The notes under the pieces: generated by a model
Database searches by the model: none
Told to the model about the DNA's origin: nothing
Seen by the model: only the letters and a program-made list of their open reading frames with translations
Made by a program: the position numbers and the translations under genes
NCBI RefSeq assembly: GCF_020193575.1
Contig: NZ_JADYVD010000027.1
Coordinates: 34,198-98,197 of the forward strand
DNA length: 64,000 nt
Direction of reading: 5' to 3'
Source: Ensifer sp. IC4062
GTDB lineage: Bacteria > Pseudomonadota > Alphaproteobacteria > Rhizobiales > Rhizobiaceae
Shown here: positions 45,667 through 55,015 of the stretch, piece by piece
How the letters are laid out: every line of letters starts with the position of its first letter
How positions within the stretch are numbered: the first letter of the stretch is position 1

Positions 45667-46830
45667 ATGCCGATTCTCAACCGCGCCGCCGAACTCCAGA
45701 ACGAAGTCACCGAATGGCGGCGCCACCTGCATATGAACCCTGAACTGCTGTTCGCGGTGGAAAATACGGCAGCCTTTGTAGAAAGGAAACTGAGGGAATT
45801 CGGCGTTGACGAAATCGTGACAGGCTTCGGTCGTACCGGTGTCGTCGGCATCATCCACGGCAATCTTGGCACCGGCCGGACCATCGGCCTCAGGGCTGAC
45901 ATGGACGCCCTGCCGATCACTGAGACGAGCGGCAAGCCCTGGGCATCGACGACAGCGGGCAAGATGCACGCCTGCGGCCATGACGGCCATACGGCCATGC
46001 TGCTCGGCGCGGCGAAATATCTCGCCGAGACGCGCAATTTCGCGGGCTCCGTCGCGGTCATTTTCCAGCCGGCGGAAGAAGGCGGCGGAGGCGGCAATGA
46101 GATGGTCAAGGACGGCATGATGGAGCGTTTCGCAATCGAGGAGGTCTACGGCATGCACAACATGCCGGGCATGCCGGTCGGCCATTTCGGCAGCCGCGTC
46201 GGCCCGATCATGGCATCCACTGACGAGTTCACCATCACCATCAACGGTCGCGGCGGGCATGCGGCGCAGCCGCACAAGACAATCGATCCGATCGTCATCG
46301 GCGCACAGATCGTCAACGCGCTTCAGACGATCGCCTCGCGCACGGTCGATCCTCTCGGATCCGTCGTCGTCTCGGTCACGAAGTTCAACGCCGGCTTCGC
46401 CCACAACGTCATTCCCGAGCAGGCGGTTCTCGCCGGAACCGTTCGCACGCTGATGCCGGAAGTGCGCGATACCGGCGAGGCGCGCATCCGCCAGATCGCC
46501 GAAAGCATCGCCGGTGCCTATGGCGCCACGGTCAACGTCTGGTACGGCCGCAACTATCCTGTGACCGTCAACCACGCCGATGAGACCGGCCACGCGCTTG
46601 CGGCGGCCGCGACGGTTGCCGGCGCCACCCAGGTCAATGCTTCACTCGACCCGATGATGGGCGGCGAGGATTTCTCCTACATGTTGCTTGCCCGCCCTGG
46701 CGCCTTCATCTTCATGGGCAACGGCGACACGGCCGGCCTTCACCATCCGGCCTACGACTTCAACGACGAGGCAATCCCTCATGGCATTTCCTATTGGGTG
46801 AAGCTCGCCGAAACGCGATTGGCCGCCTGA
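45667..46830 (+). CDS. M20 family amidohydrolase (hippurate hydrolase-like)
   Basis: A 387-residue cytoplasmic metallohydrolase of the M20D/hippurate hydrolase group that removes acyl groups from amino acids or related amides. Metal-site motifs are RADMDALP, MHACGHDGHTAMLLGAA, FQPAEEGGGG and the C-terminal MMGGEDFSYM. The internal dimerisation domain starts with the GRGGHAAQPH segment. Substrate is not predictable. The Lrp-type regulator follows after 25 bases and may control it. Confidence 0.9.
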   Translation: MPILNRAAELQNEVTEWRRHLHMNPELLFAVENTAAFVERKLREFGVDEIVTGFGRTGVVGIIHGNLGTGRTIGLRADMDALPITETSGKPWASTTAGKMHACGHDGHTAMLLGAAKYLAETRNFAGSVAVIFQPAEEGGGGGNEMVKDGMMERFAIEEVYGMHNMPGMPVGHFGSRVGPIMASTDEFTITINGRGGHAAQPHKTIDPIVIGAQIVNALQTIASRTVDPLGSVVVSVTKFNAGFAHNVIPEQAVLAGTVRTLMPEVRDTGEARIRQIAESIAGAYGATVNVWYGRNYPVTVNHADETGHALAAAATVAGATQVNASLDPMMGGEDFSYMLLARPGAFIFMGNGDTAGLHHPAYDFNDEAIPHGISYWVKLAETRLAA

Positions 46831-46855
46831 GAGACGCGAGCGGGAGGCGGCGGCA

Positions 46856-47320
46856 ATGCACCAGATCGACAAGACGGATCGCAGAATACTGAACATCCTG
46901 CAGGCGGATGGGCGGATCACAAATCTTGAACTGGCGGACCGCATCGGGCTGTCGCCGACCGCAACCAGCGAAAGGTTGCGCCGCCTGCTGAAGGAAGGCT
47001 ATGTCTCCGGCTTCGGCGCACGCCTCGACCCCCACAAGCTCGGCTTCGGCCTGCTCGTCTTTATCGAAGTCATGCTGGACAAGACGACACCGGAAGTCTT
47101 CGACCAGTTTGCGATAGCCATCAAGCAGGCTCCTGCCGTGCTCGAATGCCATATGGTCGCCGGCGGCTTCGACTATCTGGTCAAGACCCGCTTCGAGGAC
47201 ATGACCGCTTACCGCAACTTCCTGGGGCAGGTGCTGTGGACACTGCCCGGCGTCAAGGAAACCCGCACCTACGCGGTCATGGAAGAGATCAAGAACGACG
47301 GTCCGCTGCCGCTCGTCTGA
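46856..47320 (+). CDS. Lrp/AsnC family transcriptional regulator
   Basis: A 154-residue regulator with the N-terminal winged helix-turn-helix (KTDRRILNILQADGRITNLELADRIGLSPTAT, about 6-37) and the C-terminal RAM/ligand domain (VLECHMVAGGFDYLVKTRFED). Family members respond to amino acids and often regulate neighbouring genes. GGGAGG lies before the ATG. It is likely co-transcribed with the amidohydrolase and convergent with the alcohol dehydrogenase gene. Confidence 0.92.
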   Translation: MHQIDKTDRRILNILQADGRITNLELADRIGLSPTATSERLRRLLKEGYVSGFGARLDPHKLGFGLLVFIEVMLDKTTPEVFDQFAIAIKQAPAVLECHMVAGGFDYLVKTRFEDMTAYRNFLGQVLWTLPGVKETRTYAVMEEIKNDGPLPLV

Positions 47321-47340
47321 AAGCGGCAGCGGACCCGCTC

Positions 47341-48381
47341 TTAGAGCGAAGCCATGTCGATCACGAAGCGATAGCGCACGTCGCTCTTGATGACACGCTC
47401 GTAGGCCTCGTTGATCTGACCCATCTCGATCGTCTCGATCTCAGAAACGATGCCGTGCTCGCCGCAGAAATCCAGCATCTCCTGGGTTTCCTTGATCGAA
47501 CCGATCATCGAACCGGAAATGCTGCGCCGCGCCGGAACCAGCGAAAAGGCGTGGACCGGTACCGGGTTCTCCGGAATACCGACAAGCACGAGGTCGCCGT
47601 CGACCTTCAGGAGATTGAGATAGGCGTTCCAGTCGACTTCGGCGGCAACGGTGCAGATGATCAGGTCGAAACTTCCGGCAAGCGCCTGGAACGTCTCCGG
47701 ATCGTTGGCCGCGTAATAATTATCCGCGCCGAGTTTCAGCCCATCCTCCTTTTTGGAGAGGCTTTGACTCAGCACGGTGACCTCGGCACCCATCGCGTGG
47801 GCGAGCTTCACGCCCATGTGCCCGAGGCCGCCCATGCCGACGATCGCGACCTTCTTGCCGGGTCCCGCCTTCCAATGGCGGAGCGGCGAGTAAAGTGTGA
47901 TGCCGGCGCAAAGGAGCGGCGCGGCCGCATCCAGCGGCAGGTTCTCGGGGATCGAAAGCACATAGCCTTCCTTGACCACGATATGATCCGAGTAGCCGCC
48001 CTGGGTCGGGGTCTTTCCATCGGCCTCGACGCCGTTGTAGGTCACGACCAAGCCCGGCAGATATTGCTCGAGATCGAGATCACGGGTGGCACAGGTCGTG
48101 CAGGAATCGACGAAGCAGCCGACGCCGGCGCGGTCGCCGACCTTGAACTTCGTGACCTTCGATCCGACCGCCGAAACAATGCCGACGATCTCGTGGCCCG
48201 GCACCATGGGGAAAGTGGAATTGCCCCATTCGTTGCGGGCCTGATGGATATCGGAATGGCAGACGCCGCAATATTTGATGTCGATGACCACATCGTCGTC
48301 ACGCGGCTCGCGGCGCTCGAATGTGAAGGGTGTAAGCGGCTTCGAAGCATCGGTCGCCGCATATCCTCTAGCTATAGCCAT
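47341..48381 (-). CDS. NAD(P)-dependent zinc alcohol dehydrogenase (YahK/CAD-like)
   Basis: A 346-residue medium-chain dehydrogenase. Catalytic zinc ligands are in [10 protein letters not shown] and GHE of MVPGHEIVG; the Rossmann motif is [10 protein letters not shown]. In this subfamily a structural zinc is held by four cysteines in a lobe, but here the lobe reads [21 protein letters not shown], with Arg and Leu where CAD-type enzymes usually have the remaining cysteines. The structural site therefore looks degraded. The start [16 protein letters not shown] at 48381 is usual for the YahK group. Divergent from an AraC-type regulator that probably controls it. Confidence 0.9.
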   Translation of the reverse strand: MAIARGYAATDASKPLTPFTFERREPRDDDVVIDIKYCGVCHSDIHQARNEWGNSTFPMVPGHEIVGIVSAVGSKVTKFKVGDRAGVGCFVDSCTTCATRDLDLEQYLPGLVVTYNGVEADGKTPTQGGYSDHIVVKEGYVLSIPENLPLDAAAPLLCAGITLYSPLRHWKAGPGKKVAIVGMGGLGHMGVKLAHAMGAEVTVLSQSLSKKEDGLKLGADNYYAANDPETFQALAGSFDLIICTVAAEVDWNAYLNLLKVDGDLVLVGIPENPVPVHAFSLVPARRSISGSMIGSIKETQEMLDFCGEHGIVSEIETIEMGQINEAYERVIKSDVRYRFVIDMASL

Positions 48382-48481
48382 GGGTCTGTCCTTGATGTCT
48401 TGGGAATGGTGCGCTCGTGAAATGTGGACCTCGAGCGGCAGGGCGGAATATGCTGTCTCCGGACGATGATGCGTTAGTGCG

Positions 48482-48510
48482 ATCCTGCAAAAGTTTTGCA
48501 CAATCCTGCA
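48482..48510. promoter_or_regulatory. Direct and inverted repeats between the dehydrogenase and AraC-type regulator genes
   Basis: ATCCTGCA occurs at 48482-48489 and again at 48503-48510, 21 bases apart, about two helical turns. The palindrome TGCAAAAGTTTTGCA (48486-48500) lies between them. Two same-direction sites two turns apart fit binding by AraC-family proteins. It lies about 100 bases from both start codons. Confidence 0.6.
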
Positions 48511-48601
48511 TGAATGAAGGCACCGCCGTGGCGCGATCACGCCTGGAACCTATCTGAACGGCGTACCGCGCATACCTAAGATACTGGAAAGGCCGCTGAA
48601 T

Positions 48602-49543
48602 ATGATGACGACACGACAGACGCCCCGCCAGGAGATGATCGATATCATTGCCCGTATCGCCGAAAAGGATGGCGACCACGCAACGATCGTGCCGGGTCTC
48701 AGTGTCCACCGGCATTCAAGCACAGCGAAACCGAGTTGCGCAGCTTACAGGCCGAGCCTCGCGATCATCGTGCAAGGCGCCAAACGCGTGGTACTGGGTG
48801 ACGAGCCCCTCGTCTACGGCGCTTCGGACTATCTGTTGACCTCGATCGATCTGCCGGTCATCTCCCAGATCTCGCAGGCTTCGCCGGAAGAGCCGTACAT
48901 GAGCCTTGCGTTCCAGATCGATACCGGAAAGATCCCGGCACTGCTGGATCTGATCGGTAACCGCCCCATGAAGCCGCCGGCCTCTGCGCGCGGAATGACG
49001 GTTAGCAAGATAACACCCGACCTCGAAGACGCAGCGCTCCGCCTGCTGCGGCTGCTCGATCACCCGGATGATATTGCCGCTCTTCTGCCGTTGATCGAGC
49101 AGGAACTCCTTTATCGCCTGCTCATCGGGCCTGATGGCACGAGGCTCAGGCAGATGATGACGGCGGAAAGTCAGCCGCACCAGATCGGTCGCGCCGTCGC
49201 ATGGCTGAAGGAGCATTATGCGCACCCCTTGCGCATCGACGATCTTGCGAGCCGCGTCAGTATGAGCGTTTCCTCGCTTCATCATCACTTCAAGGCGATC
49301 ACCGCGATGAGTCCGCTGCAGTATCAGAAGCAGCTCCGGCTGCAGGAGGCGCGGCGCCTGATGCTGGAAGAGCGCCTCGATGCGGGCGATGCCGGCCATC
49401 AGGTCGGCTATGAGAGCCAGTCGCAGTTCAGCCGCGAATATTCCCGTCAGTTCGGCGAGCCGCCGGCGCGCCACATCGGCCGCGTTCGCCGCAGCCTCGT
49501 CGAGCGATTGAGTGGCGAGTCGGAAATGTTGAGCGAGGGGTAA
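48602..49543 (+). CDS. AraC family transcriptional regulator
   Basis: A 313-residue regulator with an AraC_N-type ligand domain (about 20-190, including PSLAIIVQGAKRVVLGDEPLVYG) and a C-terminal double helix-turn-helix (HYAHPLRIDDLASRVSMSVSSLHHHFK and HQVGYESQSQFSREYSRQFGEPP). This subgroup commonly sits divergent from an alcohol or aldehyde dehydrogenase and activates it. The first of two adjacent ATGs is used. Confidence 0.92.
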   Translation: MMTTRQTPRQEMIDIIARIAEKDGDHATIVPGLSVHRHSSTAKPSCAAYRPSLAIIVQGAKRVVLGDEPLVYGASDYLLTSIDLPVISQISQASPEEPYMSLAFQIDTGKIPALLDLIGNRPMKPPASARGMTVSKITPDLEDAALRLLRLLDHPDDIAALLPLIEQELLYRLLIGPDGTRLRQMMTAESQPHQIGRAVAWLKEHYAHPLRIDDLASRVSMSVSSLHHHFKAITAMSPLQYQKQLRLQEARRLMLEERLDAGDAGHQVGYESQSQFSREYSRQFGEPPARHIGRVRRSLVERLSGESEMLSEG

Positions 49544-49598
49544 GTCCAGCTCAACGAATCCTTGCGTCCCACTGCGGCACCTGCGAGGGGGGCTCTCC

Positions 49599-52526
49599 TC
49601 ACCAGCCCTCTTCCAGCACTCGCTCCAGCATCTCGGCAAAGAAATCGGCGCTCTCGCGGCTGAGGCAGAGCGGCGGCTTGATCTTCAAGACATTCAGGTG
49701 ATCGCCAGTCGGCTGCATGATGACGCCGAGTTCAAGGAGACGGTTGCAGATCGCCGCCGTCTCCTGCGTCGCGGGTTCCAGCGTTCCGCGGTCGCGGACG
49801 AACTCGACGCCGAGATAAAGCCCCATGCCATGGACCGCGCCGACGATCGGAAAGGGCTCGCCAAGCGCCTGCAGCCGCGCCTTGAGGTGGTCGCCGACCG
49901 TGCGGGCATTCTCCTGCAGGGCCTCGTCGTGGAGAATGTCGAGAACAGTGAGTCCAACGACGGAGCTTACCGGACTGCCGCCGGCCGACGAGAAGAAATA
50001 GCCTTCCTTCTCCAGCCCCTCCGCGATCTCGCGCCGCGTGATGACGGCACCGAGCGGATGGCCGTTGCCCATGCCCTTGGCGACCGTGATGATGTCCGGA
50101 ATGACGCCCTGCTGTTCAAAACCCCAGAAGTGGTGGCCGAGGCGGCCGTAGCCCACTTGCACCTCGTCGGCGATGCAGACGCCGCCCCTCTCCCGGACCA
50201 TGGCATAGACGGCCTCGAGATATCCCGGCGGCAGCGGGATGCCGCCGGCGTTGCCATAGACCGCTTCACAGATGAACCCCGCAAGGCCCACCCGGCTCTC
50301 GTCGAGTTCCTCCAGTTTCTCGGTAACGGCGCGAACATAGTCGACGGTCGAGCCTTCCCCGCGAAACGGTCCGCGATAGGTGTTCGGGGAAACGACCGGG
50401 TGCACCCAATCGGGCCGCGTCGTCAGCGCCTGCGGGTTGTCGGCGATCGAGGTCGAGACCGCATCGCTCGCGACCGTCCAGCCGTGATAGGCTTCAAGCA
50501 GCGAGAGTATGTGGCGCGCGCCGGAATGGGCCCAGGCGAGCCGGATCGCGAGGTCGTTCGCCTCCGAGCCGCTGTTGACGAGGAAGACCGTGTCGAGTCC
50601 CTCGGGTGCCAACGCCGCGAGCCGCTCCGAAAATTCCACGACGGATGCATAGTGGAAGCGCGAATTGCTGTTGAGCAGCGACCATTGCCGTCCAACCGCC
50701 GCCGAAAGGCGCGGATGGCCGTGGCCGACGATCGTGACATTGTTGACCATGTCGAGATAGGCACGGCCCTCGACATCGAAGAGATGTTCCTTCCAGCCAC
50801 GCTCGATCTGCGGCGGCTGCCGGTAGTAGTTCTTCTGCGGCCGTGCAAAGTGACGTTGCCGGCGCCGAAGCAGCTCGCCTGCTGTCGGCAAGGGCGCATC
50901 ACAGTCGAAACCCAGCATTTGGGCGGGCGACGGGCAGAGCCCCCGCCAGGCTTCCGCCTGGCTTGATGTCGCGAAGGGCGGCGGGTCGGTCTCCGGCTCG
51001 GTCGAGAGCTGGACGCGGACGAAACCGAGCGCCGGCGGATCACCGGGAACGACGCCGATCGGCGCTCCGGCTTCGATCGCGCCATCGGCGGCGTCAGCCG
51101 GTTCGACGCCATTGAGATGGAGATGCAGCCCATCAGTCGACAGGACGATTTTTTCGCCGCGCCGCCCGAGATTGCCCGCGAAGGGCGCATGGACAGCCGT
51201 TTGTGCGGGTAGGCAGAGATCGACGTGGAGGGCGAAGGTCGCAGGCGACCTTGCCTTGAGAACCCGTGTCTCGGTCAAACGGAATTCGCCGTAACGCGTG
51301 GCGGACGCGCCGGCCGCCCGCGCCGCCGACTGCAAGAGCAGCGCTTCGGTGTCCTCATAGTGCCAGCGGTCGGCCGGAAGATGAGGGCCAAGAAGCGAAA
51401 GATCGACAATGCCGACACGGGTGGGTTCGATGTCCGGCAGCAGCCGGCCGGCGGTCACGGGCACGGTCGCTGCCGCCCCCTTCCCCACGACCCGCTGGAT
51501 CGCCTGCTCCATCAGGCCGAAAGGCACGGACAGTGCGACATCGAGAATTTCACGCTCATGGGCAGCATTTCCACGCACATAGGCGTTGTCGGGGTCAATC
51601 TCCAGCTGCTGTTCCGTGCTTGCGACCAGAATGCCCGCTCGCGCCACGATGAGCGGCCAGAGCGCTTTCAGCTCGACATCCGTCAGCGGGAATGCCGCAT
51701 GGAACGACTGGACCGCCGGCAGGATGAAGAACGGGTCGCCATCGGCATGGTGAAGCAGCGACGCACACGTGACGGCCAGTTCTGCAACGAGCCACCCCTT
51801 GAGGACGTCACCGAAGTCGATCACGCCCTCGGGCACTAGCCTGCCGCTTGCCTCCATCTTGCTCACGACGTTGTCGTCGGTAACGTCCTGATGGATCGCC
51901 TGCACCCGCAACTCCGGCATCAGCGGCTGCAGGCGCCGCATCGCGGCCACCATTGCCTCGGCGACGCGCTTGCGCAGATCCACGTCGGTCATGGTCTGCA
52001 GCAGTTGCAGCGCGACCGGTCCCGCCCGCTGCAGGTCCCATTGCAGTTCGCGTTCGAGCCCGGGATGATCGAAATCCTTGAGCGCCGAAGCAAGGCGGCC
52101 GGCGAGATCGCCAAGCTCGGCGACCGTTTGAGCCGGAAGATGCTTGCGGCGGGTCAAAGGCGGGCCATCGAGATAGGTGAGCAGCCGGAACTGATAGGCC
52201 ACGTCCCGGACGCTGGCGACGACAATCTCCTCGCCGTTCAGGGCCGAGGTGACGGCCGGCACCTTCGGCGCGCCCGACTTGGCGCCAAGGTGATGCAGCG
52301 CCGCATTCTGCGCCTCAAGTTCGACCCGAGCATATTCCATCCGGCAGATTTTCAGGACGAAGCGGCCGTCGTCCGTATCCACACGGTAGTTTCGATCCTG
52401 CTGGCTACCGAGCTCGGTCAGCGCGCCGGAACGGCCGTACTTTTCCGATAGAACGCGTTTCGCCTCCTCGGCCGACACATCCGGCCTTGCGAGTTGCGTG
52501 CGGAGCTTGAGCGTTTCTCCGTCCAT
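49599..52526 (-). CDS. Fused APH-type kinase, M23-like and class III PLP aminotransferase protein
   Basis: A 975-residue protein with three regions. Residues 20-345 are an aminoglycoside phosphotransferase-like kinase, with K59 in FVLKI, catalytic HQDVTDDN at 212-219 and IDFGD at 236-240. Residues about 370-510 include a VHAPFAGNLGRRGEKIVLS segment like a degenerate M23/biotinyl-like module. Residues 550-975 are a class III aminotransferase fold with D787 and PLP lysine K817. The closest separate relatives are hydroxylysine or ethanolamine kinases and the phospho-lyases AGXT2L, so phosphorylation followed by PLP elimination is plausible. Such fusions exist in rhizobia. It lies 31 bases after hutC on the same strand. 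ATG 52526 has GGGAAGG upstream. Confidence 0.85.
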   Translation of the reverse strand: MDGETLKLRTQLARPDVSAEEAKRVLSEKYGRSGALTELGSQQDRNYRVDTDDGRFVLKICRMEYARVELEAQNAALHHLGAKSGAPKVPAVTSALNGEEIVVASVRDVAYQFRLLTYLDGPPLTRRKHLPAQTVAELGDLAGRLASALKDFDHPGLERELQWDLQRAGPVALQLLQTMTDVDLRKRVAEAMVAAMRRLQPLMPELRVQAIHQDVTDDNVVSKMEASGRLVPEGVIDFGDVLKGWLVAELAVTCASLLHHADGDPFFILPAVQSFHAAFPLTDVELKALWPLIVARAGILVASTEQQLEIDPDNAYVRGNAAHEREILDVALSVPFGLMEQAIQRVVGKGAAATVPVTAGRLLPDIEPTRVGIVDLSLLGPHLPADRWHYEDTEALLLQSAARAAGASATRYGEFRLTETRVLKARSPATFALHVDLCLPAQTAVHAPFAGNLGRRGEKIVLSTDGLHLHLNGVEPADAADGAIEAGAPIGVVPGDPPALGFVRVQLSTEPETDPPPFATSSQAEAWRGLCPSPAQMLGFDCDAPLPTAGELLRRRQRHFARPQKNYYRQPPQIERGWKEHLFDVEGRAYLDMVNNVTIVGHGHPRLSAAVGRQWSLLNSNSRFHYASVVEFSERLAALAPEGLDTVFLVNSGSEANDLAIRLAWAHSGARHILSLLEAYHGWTVASDAVSTSIADNPQALTTRPDWVHPVVSPNTYRGPFRGEGSTVDYVRAVTEKLEELDESRVGLAGFICEAVYGNAGGIPLPPGYLEAVYAMVRERGGVCIADEVQVGYGRLGHHFWGFEQQGVIPDIITVAKGMGNGHPLGAVITRREIAEGLEKEGYFFSSAGGSPVSSVVGLTVLDILHDEALQENARTVGDHLKARLQALGEPFPIVGAVHGMGLYLGVEFVRDRGTLEPATQETAAICNRLLELGVIMQPTGDHLNVLKIKPPLCLSRESADFFAEMLERVLEEGW

Positions 52527-52557
52527 CCTTCCCTTCCCGTTTGTTCGCGGGACCGCC

Positions 52558-53274
52558 TCACTGTGAGACGCCCTCAAGGCGATAGCGCGTGCCCGGATAG
52601 AGCAGCCGCGCGGTCGTCACGGTCGCCGTTTCCCACCAGGTCCGGCGACGGATCATCAGGCACGGTTCGTTGCGGCCTATCGCGAGAAGCTTGCACTCCC
52701 AGGGCTTGGGCAACACGGCCTCGACGATCTGCTCGGTGCGGGTAATCGGCGCCACTAGGGTCAGATAGGCGTTTGGGGTCATGGCGCTAAAATCCTGCGC
52801 CATGTAGTTAGGGCAGACCGTCGGGTTGACGAACCGATCCTCGATCTGGATCGGCACCTCCTCCTCGCAATGGACCATGATCGAATGGAACACCCTTGCG
52901 CCCGTCGGAAGCCCCAGTGCATCACCGATCTCCGGGCTCGCCGGACCCACCTCTAAAAGGGTCAGCCGGGAAGTGTGCCTATGGCCACGCTCGCGGATCT
53001 CGTCCGCGATGTTGCGGACCTCGAGGAGCGCCGTGCTGCCCTTGTGGGCCGCCACAAACGACCCGACGCCCTGCACCCGGGTGATTGCACCCTCGCTCGC
53101 AAGCTCGCGCAAAGCTCTGTTCGCCGTCATCCGACTGACGCCGAGATCGGCGACGATATCGTTTTCCGACGGTATGCGATGATTGGCGGGCCATTCGCCG
53201 CTCTCGATCCGACTGCGAATGAACTGCTTCACCGCCTCATAACGGGGAACTGGTCCTAACGCGAAAGTTGTCAT
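52558..53274 (-). CDS. hutC: Histidine utilization repressor HutC (GntR family)
   Basis: A 238-residue GntR/HutC-type repressor. Winged helix at about 10-75 (RYEAVKQFIRSRIESGEWP and NDIVADLGVSRMTANRALREL), then a UTRA effector domain (TARLLYPGTRYRL at the end). HutC is released by urocanate. The start MTTFALGPVPRYEAV at 53274 gives the usual length. Divergent from hutF with 154 bases between, where a candidate operator lies; the same strand continues into the kinase/aminotransferase fusion gene. Confidence 0.92.
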   Translation of the reverse strand: MTTFALGPVPRYEAVKQFIRSRIESGEWPANHRIPSENDIVADLGVSRMTANRALRELASEGAITRVQGVGSFVAAHKGSTALLEVRNIADEIRERGHRHTSRLTLLEVGPASPEIGDALGLPTGARVFHSIMVHCEEEVPIQIEDRFVNPTVCPNYMAQDFSAMTPNAYLTLVAPITRTEQIVEAVLPKPWECKLLAIGRNEPCLMIRRRTWWETATVTTARLLYPGTRYRLEGVSQ

Positions 53275-53387
53275 CTCATTCGTCCATCCTGATGCCGTCA
53301 TCACCTGTCCACAGCCATGCCTATGAAGGCAGCACCTCGGCAACGACCCTTTTCGTCGATTTCCGCCTTGCGCGCCACAATAAAATA

Positions 53388-53407
53388 CCTATAGTTCCAT
53401 ATACAAC
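53388..53407. promoter_or_regulatory. Candidate HutC operator between hutC and hutF
   Basis: On the minus strand the stretch reads GTTGTATATGGAACTATAGG. Half-site TTGTATAT matches the TTGTATATACAA-type HutC consensus known from other bacteria; the second half is degenerate. Position in the divergent promoter region, 22 bases before hutF, fits repression of both genes. Confidence 0.42.
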
Positions 53408-53428
53408 AACGTACAGGAAAATCGCAGC

Positions 53429-54805
53429 ATGGCCACTTTTCCCGTCCAACGGCTCTTTGCGGCGCATGCACTTCTTCCAGGCGGCTGGGCCGAAAACGTG
53501 GCCATCGCCCTTGACGGCAGCGGCGGCATCGCATCGGTCACATCAGGCCAATCCATTGCGGAAGGCGATGAGCGGCTTTCGGGCCCGGTGGTTCCTGCGA
53601 TTGCCAACCTCCACTCCCATGCGTTTCAGCGCGCCATGGCCGGCCTCGCGGAAGTGGCGGGCACGGGAGACGACAGTTTCTGGACCTGGCGCGAGGAAAT
53701 GTACCGCACTGTCAGCCTCGTCGACCCTGATGACGTTGAGGCCATCGCCGCCAAGCTTTACATGGAGATGCTGAAGGGCGGCTTCGGCCGTGTGGTCGAG
53801 TTCCACTACCTCCATCACCAGGCAGACGGCACCCCATATGCCGATCCGGCCGAAATGTCGCTCCGGATATTGCGCGCGGCTGAGGCGACGGGCATCGGTC
53901 TGACCCATCTGCCCGTATTCTATGCCCATGCCAATTTCGGCGGTGTGGCGCCCAATCCCGGCCAGCGCCCGTTCCTGCATGACCCGGATCGTTTCCTCGC
54001 CCTTCTCGATCGCCTCCGCCCTGCCTGTTCGAAGGCTGGCGCCAAGCTCGGCTATGCCATCCATTCACTGCGCGCAGCGACGCCGGACGAGATGCGGACA
54101 ATCCTCGCTGCGGCTCCGGGCTCCGGTCCCATTCACATTCATGTGGCCGAGCAGACGCGCGAGGTCGACGACTGCCTCGCCTGGAGCGGCCGGCGGCCGG
54201 TCGAATGGTTGCTTGACGAGATGTCCGTCGATGCGCGCTGGTGCGCCATCCACGCGACGCACATGACGGCCGAGGAAACGAAGCTGCTGGCGGCGTCAGG
54301 GGCCGTTGCCGGCCTTTGCCCCGCGACCGAGGCTAATCTCGGCGACGGCATCTTTCCCGCGGTCGATTTCATCGCCGAGGGCGGCCGCATCGGCATCGGC
54401 ACCGACAGCCATGTCGCAACCAGCGTCGCGGAGGAACTGCGGCTTCTCGAATATGGTCAGCGGCTGCGCGATCGGCGGCGTAACCGGCTTGCCGCCGGCC
54501 CCGGCGCGTCGGTCGGCCGATCGATCTTCGAGGCCGCCCTTGCCGGCGGGGCGCAAGCCGCCGGTCTCGGCGCACTGGGCATCAAAACCGGCGCACGCGC
54601 GGACCTCGTCGTCCTCGATGGCGCCAATCCGTATATCGCCGCCGCCGCCGGCAACCAGATTCTCGACCGCTGGCTCTTCGCCCTCGGTGGCGAGACGGTC
54701 CGCGACGTCATGGTCGCCGGCCACTGGAGGATCCGCGACGGACGCCATGATCGGGAGGAAGGCATCGACCGCGCCTTTGCACGGGTTCTAACGAAACTGA
54801 AATAG
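53429..54805 (+). CDS. hutF: Formimidoylglutamate deiminase
   Basis: This enzyme converts N-formimino-L-glutamate to N-formyl-L-glutamate and ammonia in the five-step histidine route. The 458-residue amidohydrolase has metal-binding HSHAFQRAM near residue 62, FHYLHHQADG, IHVAEQ with the third histidine, and the GTDSHVATSVAEELRLLEYGQRL segment with the catalytic aspartate. An AGGAAAA ribosome-binding site is upstream. The other hut enzymes (HutU, HutH, HutG, HutI) are not in the window and may lie elsewhere. Confidence 0.94.
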   Translation: MATFPVQRLFAAHALLPGGWAENVAIALDGSGGIASVTSGQSIAEGDERLSGPVVPAIANLHSHAFQRAMAGLAEVAGTGDDSFWTWREEMYRTVSLVDPDDVEAIAAKLYMEMLKGGFGRVVEFHYLHHQADGTPYADPAEMSLRILRAAEATGIGLTHLPVFYAHANFGGVAPNPGQRPFLHDPDRFLALLDRLRPACSKAGAKLGYAIHSLRAATPDEMRTILAAAPGSGPIHIHVAEQTREVDDCLAWSGRRPVEWLLDEMSVDARWCAIHATHMTAEETKLLAASGAVAGLCPATEANLGDGIFPAVDFIAEGGRIGIGTDSHVATSVAEELRLLEYGQRLRDRRRNRLAAGPGASVGRSIFEAALAGGAQAAGLGALGIKTGARADLVVLDGANPYIAAAAGNQILDRWLFALGGETVRDVMVAGHWRIRDGRHDREEGIDRAFARVLTKLK

Positions 54806-55015
54806 TAATCGAAGCAACGATCAAGATCCGGCGACCGACGATTGCAGGCCGTGCACAATAGAACGCCCGGTGATATTCTGTGCAATCTGGCTAACGGTTT
54901 TTATCGCGCCTTTGTTGGCGCTAGCTCAGTTTCGCGATGCAATCTCGGCCCATGCCGGTGACAAGCCTGCGAATGACGTCGGCCGGATGCGCAATCTGAT
55001 GCAAGGAGCTACGCT

